From the NCBI GenBank assembly GCA_051009015.1, contig JBPCWZ010000012.1, positions 1 through 11,491 of the forward strand: a stretch of DNA of 11,491 nucleotides, read 5' to 3'. A model generated the notes under the pieces. That model was not told where the DNA came from, did not search any database, and saw nothing but the letters and a program-made list of their open reading frames with translations. Positions 6,945-11,491 of the stretch are shown here, one piece after another. The DNA comes from JAHRAH01 sp051009015. GTDB lineage: Bacteria; Pseudomonadota; Gammaproteobacteria; Tethybacterales; Persebacteraceae. A program made the position numbers and the translations under genes. Numbering within the stretch: the first letter of the stretch is position 1; each line of letters starts with the position of its first letter.

Positions 6945-8480
6945 TCAATCCCGGGGCGCCCCTTTGGGGCTGTTCCATATCCCGTTGGGAGGACAATAAC
7001 GCGTTTTGCATCTTTCTTTATTCGTCGCATGGCGCTCTTTTTGCGCCGCCCTGCGCATGAGCCACGAGATTCCGCTGTAAATGCCGTGATGATATCCGGC
7101 TATATCTTCCGGCGTTTGTCTTTTACTGTCGCGGAGAAGAGCACTGGCTCCCGCTTCCAGAAGGTGCCATGCCGCATCGGTTGCGTTATGCCTTGCCGCA
7201 AGATGCAAAGGCGTTTGTTTGCGGTATTTGCCGCTACTGGCTTTGGCATGAATATCCGCTCCCGTTGCGATAAGGAGTTTCACCGCTTCAGAGTTGTTAT
7301 GCATTGCCGCCCAATGCAAAGGCGTATAACCCCGGGCGTCTTTCACCTCGGTCTTCGCCCCCAGTGCGAGAAGGGTCTTGACGGCTTTGGCGTTATTCTT
7401 CGCTGCGTGGTGCAAATGCCTCGCATCTTTCTCATTCGCCACCCCCGGTACAGCCGAAAGTCCCGCCGAAAGTCCCGAAAACCACTTGACGAACTTGACC
7501 TTGTGGTGCAAAGGCGTCATATCAGGGCGTCCCTTGTTATTAACGATGGAACCGTTCATCTTGAATTCACTGATAAGCCGCTTGGCAACATAAGTGGCGC
7601 CCGCATTTATCGCCAGATGCAAAGCCGTTCTGCTCTGGTTGTCTTTTGCATTCCTGTCCGCTTTTGCCTTGTTGATAAGATAGCGCACAGCCCGGATTTT
7701 GTTCGCTTGCGCCGCCAGATGCAAAGGCGTTCTGTCCTCGTTGTCCCTGGCTTTAACATCCGCGCCCCTTTTGATAAGCCACTCAACGGGTTTTCCATAA
7801 TGCAAGGGGTATCGTTTTGACCGGTCGGTTTGCGCCGCCAGATGCAAAGGCGTTCTGCCCTTTTTGTCTTTCGCCTTAATATTCGCGCGCTTGTTGATAA
7901 GAGCCTCTATCATGAAGAAGTTGCCTTTTTGCGCCGCAATATGCAAAGGCGTTTTGCCCTCTTTGTCCCGCGCTTCAATATTCGCGCGCGCTTTGAAAAG
8001 CATGTCGGCGGTTTCGGTCCAATCTTTGCCCGCCACAAGGTGCAAAGCCGTCTGGCCGCGCGTGGTGGTTTTTATTTCAATATCCGCCCCCTCGTCTATC
8101 AGTTCTTCCACATATCTCCTGTAGGGTATCACCACCATCTCGTGCAGGGAAGTCCAGCCGTCGGGACCTCTTTTTCTGTTGAGTTCCGCTTTGCTCACCC
8201 CTCTGTAAGAGTTGCGCCGTTGGTATTTGTAGGCGATGTCTATGCGCCCGTCCGTTGCATGCGTTGCATGCGTTGCCTGCCGCTCGCCGCCGACAAATGT
8301 CGCATTGGCGGCGAATGCCGCATTGCCGATGGCGAGAATGGCGGACAGGCACACCGCGCCAAAAGCGCGCCCAAAGTTGAAGTTGCCGCCCCGGCCTTGC
8401 GCCGCGCGAAAGGCAAAAAACCGCCCGAAAGCGGCAAAAATCGCCGTCAGCGCCGTCAGCATCAGTTTCAGTTGTTTCAT
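6945..8480 (-). CDS. ANK-A: exported ankyrin-repeat protein
   Basis: The 511-residue product has a long N-terminal export region, then about 11 ankyrin repeats. The start is the ATG at 8480, preceded by AAGGAGG with 5-nt spacing; an in-frame ATG at 8549 lies upstream of the candidate promoter and is rejected. Hydrophobic stretches lie at 5-25 and 39-57, the latter ending in NAAFA|ANA, a good signal peptidase I site after residue 57. Repeats begin near residues 107, 140, 173, 206, 247, 281, 318, 351, 382, 419 and 452, with hallmark cores such as GKTPLHIAAQ and GRTPLHLAAQ. Ankyrin repeats bind proteins; the partner is unknown and no enzymatic domain is visible. Relative to ANK-C it carries 32 extra residues around 326-357, about one degenerate repeat. 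The last 20 or so residues are encoded in repeat-rich DNA. The body resembles ANK-C, the N-terminus ANK-B. Export suggests periplasmic or extracellular action. Confidence 0.9.
   Translation of the reverse strand: MKQLKLMLTALTAIFAAFGRFFAFRAAQGRGGNFNFGRAFGAVCLSAILAIGNAAFAANATFVGGERQATHATHATDGRIDIAYKYQRRNSYRGVSKAELNRKRGPDGWTSLHEMVVIPYRRYVEELIDEGADIEIKTTTRGQTALHLVAGKDWTETADMLFKARANIEARDKEGKTPLHIAAQKGNFFMIEALINKRANIKAKDKKGRTPLHLAAQTDRSKRYPLHYGKPVEWLIKRGADVKARDNEDRTPLHLAAQANKIRAVRYLINKAKADRNAKDNQSRTALHLAINAGATYVAKRLISEFKMNGSIVNNKGRPDMTPLHHKVKFVKWFSGLSAGLSAVPGVANEKDARHLHHAAKNNAKAVKTLLALGAKTEVKDARGYTPLHWAAMHNNSEAVKLLIATGADIHAKASSGKYRKQTPLHLAARHNATDAAWHLLEAGASALLRDSKRQTPEDIAGYHHGIYSGISWLMRRAAQKERHATNKERCKTRYCPPNGIWNSPKGAPRD
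7453..7476 (-). repeat. 12-bp tandem duplication in ANK-A
   Basis: GCCGAAAGTCCC occurs twice head to tail (7453-7464 and 7465-7476), encoding GLSA-GLSA. It lies within the extra segment of ANK-A that has no counterpart in ANK-C. Being a multiple of three, it keeps the frame. Confidence 0.85.
8253..8279 (-). repeat. 9-bp tandem repeat encoding His-Ala-Thr in ANK-A
   Basis: CGTTGCATG occurs at 8253-8261 and 8262-8270, followed by a one-mismatch third copy at 8271-8279. It encodes the ATHATHAT stretch just after the predicted signal cleavage site. ANK-B and ANK-C have one unit fewer, so the copy number differs between paralogs without breaking the frame. Confidence 0.85.
8442..8459 (-). repeat. 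9-bp tandem duplication in the ANK-A signal region
   Basis: CGCCGTCAG is present twice (8442-8450 and 8451-8459), giving the LTA-LTA stretch near residues 8-13. The otherwise near-identical ANK-B has a single copy. Confidence 0.85.
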
Positions 8481-8487
8481 CGTTTCC

Positions 8488-8545
8488 TCCTTGTTGTTTT
8501 GCGGCAAGCCGCCAATGTCAATAATAGCACATTTGCCATCCGAAT
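8488..8545 (-). repeat. Leader repeat, copy 1 (upstream of ANK-A)
   Basis: These 58 bp are identical base for base to 9843-9900 upstream of ANK-B. They cover part of the Shine-Dalgarno sequence, the 5' leader, a GCGGC/GCCGC dyad (8504-8515) and the candidate -10 box. Identity of a non-coding leader exceeds that of the repeat-coding bodies. Confidence 0.95.
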
Positions 8546-8549
8546 TCAA
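8521..8549 (-). promoter_or_regulatory. Promoter candidate for ANK-A
   Basis: On the minus strand TTGAAT (8549-8544) and TATTAT (8526-8521) are separated by 17 bp, a good sigma70 arrangement about 40 bp upstream of the start codon. The transcript would carry a short GCGG/CCGC hairpin before the Shine-Dalgarno sequence. Confidence 0.5.
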
Positions 8550-8559
8550 AGCCCTTTGG

Positions 8560-8579
8560 ATTCCCGCTTTGGCGGGAAT
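8560..8579. repeat. ATTCCCGC palindrome (dispersed repeat, intact copy)
   Basis: ATTCCCGC (8560-8567) and GCGGGAAT (8572-8579) form a perfect 8-bp inverted repeat around TTTG. Decayed relatives are seen near 6845-6870 and 11467-11488. Similar short palindromes are dispersed in many proteobacterial genomes (for example neisserial dRS3); I cannot assign this one to a named family. Confidence 0.7.
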
Positions 8580-8583
8580 GACG

Positions 8584-8611
8584 AAAAGGGCGCGACAATC
8601 GCATCGCGCCC
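8584..8611 (-). terminator. Intrinsic terminator for ANK-B
   Basis: On the minus strand GGGCGCGA (8611-8604) pairs perfectly with TCGCGCCC (8595-8588) around an 8-nt loop, followed by TTTT (8587-8584). It lies about 70 bp after the ANK-B stop and just upstream of the ANK-A promoter, so it would insulate the two genes. The T-run is short. Confidence 0.5.
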
Positions 8612-8682
8612 GTCAATCATCCCCGCCCGTCAATATCATCCCGCGGGGGCGCGGAATGCCAAACCGCATTTGGCTCCCATGC

Positions 8683-9834
8683 TCACCGGCACTGAATTCC
8701 GACGACATTATAAAACCAGCCGAATTTGTCCCAGCAATCTTTTATCCTCTTTTTTTCCATCGCTTGCCACAAGATGTCCTCTGCCTCGCGGTGCTTGTTT
8801 TTTTTGGCGGCATCAATCGGCAAGTATTCTTGCCAGACATTGGATTTGGTGCTAAGATCCGCGCCCGCTTTGATGAGGACATGCAACACCTCAATGCTGT
8901 TATGCCGCGCCGCATAATGCAAGGGCCGCATGAGAACATTATCCGGCTGGTCCAGATTCGCGCCCGCTTTGATAAGGGCGGATGCGAGTTGGGCTTTATT
9001 CCTCCGCGACGCATGATGCAAAGGCGCCCTCTCATGGCTGCCTTTGTGATTGACGAACGAATTATCCGCTCCCAGTGCTTCTACAAGTTTGACCGAAATA
9101 TTTTTGTTGCCGATTTCCACCGCCAGGCGAAGAGGCGTCCTGCCATCGTTGTCTTTTGCCTCTTTGTCCGCTCCCGCCGAGAGAAGAATCGGCACAAGTT
9201 TGATTCTGCCCCATTGCATCGCCAAATGCAAAGGCGTCTTGCCCTCTTTGTCCTTCGCGCCAATCTTCGCGCCCGCTTTAATAAACACTTTCGCAGCGCC
9301 GACTTTGCCGACTTGCGCCGCCAAATGCAAAGGCGTTTTGCCCCCGTTTTCCTTCGCTTCAATCTTCGCGCCCGCTTTGACAAGGACATTGGCAATATTG
9401 ACGCGATCGTACCGTGCCGCAAGGTGCAAAGCCGTCTCGCCGGTTTTGGCGGTTGTCATCTCGGTATCCGCCCCCCGTTTGATAATGTTTTGAACCCATT
9501 TCAATTGGTCCCTCAGCACCGAATAGTGTATGGAAGTCCAGCCCTGGGGACCTCTTGTGTTGAGTTCCGATTTGCTCCACTTTCTGTAAGGGTTGCGGCG
9601 GGCGGCGATGTCTATGCGCTCGTCCGTTGCATGCGTTTCCTGCCGCTCGCCGCCGGTGAATGCCGCATTGCCGGCGAATGCCGCATTGCCGATGGCGAGG
9701 ATGGCGGACAGGCACACCGCGCCAAAAGCGCGCCAAAAGTTGAAGTTGCCGCCCCCGCCTTGCGCCGCGCGAAAGGCAAAAAGCCGCCCGAAAACGGCGA
9801 GAATCGCCGTCAGCATCAGTTTCAGTTGTTTCAT
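8683..9834 (-). CDS. ANK-B: exported ankyrin-repeat protein
   Basis: The 383-residue product starts at the ATG at 9834, preceded by AAGGAGA at good spacing; an in-frame ATG at 9906 lies beyond the candidate -10 box and is rejected. The N-terminal export region closely follows ANK-A: a hydrophobic stretch at 5-22, a Gly-rich linker, then RAFGAVCLSAILAIGNAAFA with a likely cleavage after residue 54. About eight repeats begin near residues 97, 131, 164, 197, 230, 267, 300 and 333, nearly all 33 residues apart, with cores GETALHLAAR, GKTPLHLAAQ and GRTPLRLAVE. It is shorter than A and C, lacks their shared C-terminal YHHG motif, and ends in a Trp- and Cys-containing tail unlike either. Residues about 86-103 resemble ANK-A more than ANK-C. 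No enzymatic domain is visible. Function unknown; a protein-binding exported factor is the likeliest reading. Confidence 0.9.
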   Translation of the reverse strand: MKQLKLMLTAILAVFGRLFAFRAAQGGGGNFNFWRAFGAVCLSAILAIGNAAFAGNAAFTGGERQETHATDERIDIAARRNPYRKWSKSELNTRGPQGWTSIHYSVLRDQLKWVQNIIKRGADTEMTTAKTGETALHLAARYDRVNIANVLVKAGAKIEAKENGGKTPLHLAAQVGKVGAAKVFIKAGAKIGAKDKEGKTPLHLAMQWGRIKLVPILLSAGADKEAKDNDGRTPLRLAVEIGNKNISVKLVEALGADNSFVNHKGSHERAPLHHASRRNKAQLASALIKAGANLDQPDNVLMRPLHYAARHNSIEVLHVLIKAGADLSTKSNVWQEYLPIDAAKKNKHREAEDILWQAMEKKRIKDCWDKFGWFYNVVGIQCR

Positions 9835-9842
9835 CGTTTCTC

Positions 9843-9900
9843 TCCTTGTTGTTTTGCGGCAAGCCGCCAATGTCAATAATAGCACATTTGCCATCCGAAT
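9843..9900 (-). repeat. Leader repeat, copy 2 (upstream of ANK-B)
   Basis: Identical to 8488-8545 over all 58 bp. The identity ends precisely at the inner edge of the expected -35 box. Confidence 0.95.
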
Positions 9901-9904
9901 GCGC
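9876..9904 (-). promoter_or_regulatory. Promoter candidate for ANK-B with a degenerate -35 box
   Basis: The same TATTAT (9881-9876) as in ANK-A is present on the minus strand. Because the shared leader ends here, the -35 position reads GCGCAT (9904-9899) instead of TTGAAT. The promoter may be weaker than that of ANK-A or depend on an activator. Confidence 0.35.
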
Positions 9905-9914
9905 ATAACCCGCC

Positions 9915-9939
9915 AAAAAATCCCGCCCTTGTAAAAGGG
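9915..9939 (-). terminator. Intrinsic terminator for ANK-C
   Basis: On the minus strand CCCTT (9939-9935), loop TTAC and AAGGG (9930-9926) form a stem, followed after CGGGA by six T residues (9920-9915). An upstream CCCG can extend the stem by pairing with CGGG. It is about 50 bp past the ANK-C stop and directly upstream of the ANK-B promoter. Confidence 0.45.
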
Positions 9940-9985
9940 ACGCCATTGCGGGCGCGGAATGCCAAACTGCAGGGGTATTCCATGC

Positions 9986-11380
9986 TCAAAAGCAAATACC
10001 CATCCAATTGTGCCCTGTGCCCCTGCCCCCGCAGCCTATTATAGTCGCCTTCTTGCGCATGAGATACGCGATTCCGCTGAAATAGCCGTGATGATACTTG
10101 GCTATCCATAACGGGGTGTTGTTTTCACTGTCCGGGAGAAGAGGAGACGCGTCCGCTTCAAGAAGGTGCCATGCCGCATCAGTTCCGTTATACCTTGCCG
10201 CAAGATGCAAAGGCATTTGTTTTCTCTCTTTGGCATTGTTTTTGGCAAGAATATCCGCTCCCTTTTCAATAAGGACGCGCGTCGCTTCGGCGTTGTTATG
10301 CCTTGCCGCAAAATGCAAAGGCGTATAACCCCGGAGATCTTTTACCTCAATCTTCGCCCCCAGTGCGAGAAGGGGCTTGATTGCCTTGCCGTTATTCTTC
10401 GCCGCCTCGTGCAAAGGCGTCATCAAAAGATTGCCGCTCCTTTTATGAATGAACGAAGCGTTCATCTTGAATTCACTGACAAGCCGCTCCGCAACATAAG
10501 TGGAGCCCGCATCCACCGCCATTTGAAAAACCGTTTTGCCATTGTTGTCTTTTGCATTTCTGTTCGCTCTTCCCTTGCTGATAAGAAACCGCACAGCCGC
10601 GATTTTGCCCGCTTGCGCCGCCAGATGCAAAGGCGTTCTGCCATCGTTGTCCCTGGCATCAACATCCGCGCCCTTTTTGAGAAGCCGTTCCATAATGTGG
10701 TCCCGTCTTGAGCGGTCGGCTTGCGCCGCCAGATGCAAAGGCGTTCTGCCCTGTTTGTCTTTCGCCTTAACATTGGCGCGATTGTCGGTAAGAGCCTCCA
10801 CAACGGGGAAGTTGTTTTTTTTCGCCGCCGCCAGATGCAAAGGCGTTTTGCCCTCTTCGTCAAGCACTTCGGTTTTCGCGCGCGCTTTGAGAAGCGCTTT
10901 GACGGCATTGTGATGGCCTTTGTCCGCCGCAAGGTGCAAAGCAGTCCAGCGGCTCCAGCGGGTTTGGATTTCAATATCCGCCCCCCGCTTGATAAGTTCT
11001 TTTATATGCCGCGTATTGCCTCTCGACGCCTCCTCGTGCAGGTAAGTCCATTCGCCGCCGCCTCTTTTTCCGTTGATTTCGTGTCTTCCCACCCCTGCGT
11101 AGGAGTCGCGGGGTTCGTATTGGTAGGCGATGTCTATGCGCCCGTCCGTTGCATGCGTTGCCTGCCGCTCGCCGCCGGTGAATGTCGCATTGCCGGCGAA
11201 TGCCACATTGCCGATGGCGAGGATGGCGGACAGGCACACCGCGCCAAAAGCGCGCAAAACCTTAAAGGCGGATTTGCCGCCCTTGTCGCCGCCGCGCCGC
11301 GCCGCCAAAGCGGGCAAGATGAAAAGCAAGCCGCAAGCGACGGGAATCGCCATCGGCATCAGTTGTTCCGGTTCGGTCAT
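9986..11380 (-). CDS. ANK-C: exported ankyrin-repeat protein
   Basis: The 464-residue product starts at the ATG at 11380, preceded by CAAGGAG; an in-frame ATG at 11464 lies upstream of the candidate promoter and is rejected. The first 43 or so residues (MTEPEQLMPMAIPVACGLL...) are unrelated to A and B, but from RAFGAVCLSAILAIGNVAFA (43-62) the proteins are homologous, with likely signal cleavage after residue 62. About ten ankyrin repeats follow, with clear cores GKTPLHLAAA, GRTPLHLAAQ (twice) and GYTPLHFAAR. The C-terminal part, AAWHLLEADAS followed by YHHGYFSGIAYLMR, is shared with ANK-A, and the whole body is colinear with A apart from one missing segment. Its tail is Gly-rich (IIGCGGRGTGHNWMGICF). 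No catalytic domain is seen. An exported protein-binding role is inferred; the target is unknown. Confidence 0.9.
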   Translation of the reverse strand: MTEPEQLMPMAIPVACGLLFILPALAARRGGDKGGKSAFKVLRAFGAVCLSAILAIGNVAFAGNATFTGGERQATHATDGRIDIAYQYEPRDSYAGVGRHEINGKRGGGEWTYLHEEASRGNTRHIKELIKRGADIEIQTRWSRWTALHLAADKGHHNAVKALLKARAKTEVLDEEGKTPLHLAAAKKNNFPVVEALTDNRANVKAKDKQGRTPLHLAAQADRSRRDHIMERLLKKGADVDARDNDGRTPLHLAAQAGKIAAVRFLISKGRANRNAKDNNGKTVFQMAVDAGSTYVAERLVSEFKMNASFIHKRSGNLLMTPLHEAAKNNGKAIKPLLALGAKIEVKDLRGYTPLHFAARHNNAEATRVLIEKGADILAKNNAKERKQMPLHLAARYNGTDAAWHLLEADASPLLPDSENNTPLWIAKYHHGYFSGIAYLMRKKATIIGCGGRGTGHNWMGICF

Positions 11381-11424
11381 TGTCTTCTCCTTGTGAGGTA
11401 TTGCGCCTTTCGCAACACGATAAA

Positions 11425-11433
11425 ATGATACCA
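11425..11433 (-). promoter_or_regulatory. Extended -10 promoter candidate for ANK-C
   Basis: On the minus strand TGGTATCAT (11433-11425) gives an extended -10 element about 45 bp upstream of the start codon. No good -35 box is visible. The leader differs completely from that of A and B. Confidence 0.35.
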
Positions 11434-11466
11434 TAAGATTCGCCCAAATTGCCGGGTTTGCCAAAA

Positions 11467-11488
11467 TTCTCCGCTTTTGCAGGGAATG
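11467..11488. repeat. Decayed ATTCCCGC-type palindrome
   Basis: ATTCTCCGC and AGGGAAT flank TTTTGC, and the following GACG matches the flank of the intact copy at 8560-8579. The arms no longer pair perfectly. Confidence 0.45.
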
Positions 11489-11491
11489 ACG

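Noticed and set aside
6789..8855. Two plus-strand open frames (6789-7820 and 7830-8855)
   Set aside because: Same explanation: antisense shadows of ANK-A and repeat DNA, with repeated RRQMQRRSALFV-type phrases.
8236..9879. A 547-codon plus-strand open frame opposite ANK-A and ANK-B
   Set aside because: It runs antisense to two well-supported ankyrin genes. The biased, repeated codons of the ankyrin units leave this frame free of stops, and the product has no recognisable domain, only repeated Arg/Met/Gln-rich phrases mirroring the repeats.
7200..10940. CRISPR-like recurrence of a phrase such as GATGCAAAGGCGTT at about 100-bp spacing
   Set aside because: The phrase is the reverse complement of codons for the ankyrin core TPLHL; spacing equals 33 codons and the intervals are coding and related, unlike spacers.
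11381..11464. N-terminal extensions of the ankyrin genes to ATGs at 8549, 9906 and 11464
   Set aside because: The extensions cover the promoter candidates and leaders, and the downstream ATGs each have a strong Shine-Dalgarno site.

Overview
This window looks like a stretch of a proteobacterial chromosome, most likely gammaproteobacterial. The evidence is gene order: lptF diverges from pepA, and a small coiled-coil gene, zapA, a possible 6S-type RNA and an EVE-domain gene follow one another. It is GC-rich by eye, with heavy use of GCC and GCG alanine codons. The fused secDF gene is unlike the separate secD and secF of Escherichia coli. Three exported ankyrin-repeat proteins hint at a host-associated or predatory lifestyle. 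I cannot name the species.

Left half (1-6788) holds core genes. lptF (minus strand, C-terminus cut by the left edge) exports lipopolysaccharide. It starts 6 bp from the divergent aminopeptidase gene pepA. Then yajC and a single-gene secDF form the accessory part of the Sec translocon. Next come a 54-residue coiled-coil gene, zapA (Z-ring associated) and an EVE-domain gene. The region from the end of zapA to the EVE start codon can fold into one long interrupted hairpin ending in eight T residues. It sits where ssrS (6S RNA) is found in many gammaproteobacteria, so I propose it as a 6S-like RNA.

Middle (6789-6944) is a gene-poor strip of degenerate short repeats between convergent genes.

Right half (6945-11380) holds three tandem minus-strand ankyrin genes, here called ANK-A (6945-8480), ANK-B (8683-9834) and ANK-C (9986-11380). 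Each has a strong Shine-Dalgarno sequence, an unusually long export signal region and 8-11 ankyrin repeats. B and C are each followed by a plausible terminator, and each gene has a promoter candidate, so each could be its own transcription unit. The three share modules in a mosaic way: A and B have identical leaders and near-identical signal regions, while A and C have colinear repeat bodies and related C-termini. Short in-frame duplications add further variation. This looks like a paralogous exported family diversifying by duplication and recombination, and it is the most interesting accessory content here. Its targets are unknown.
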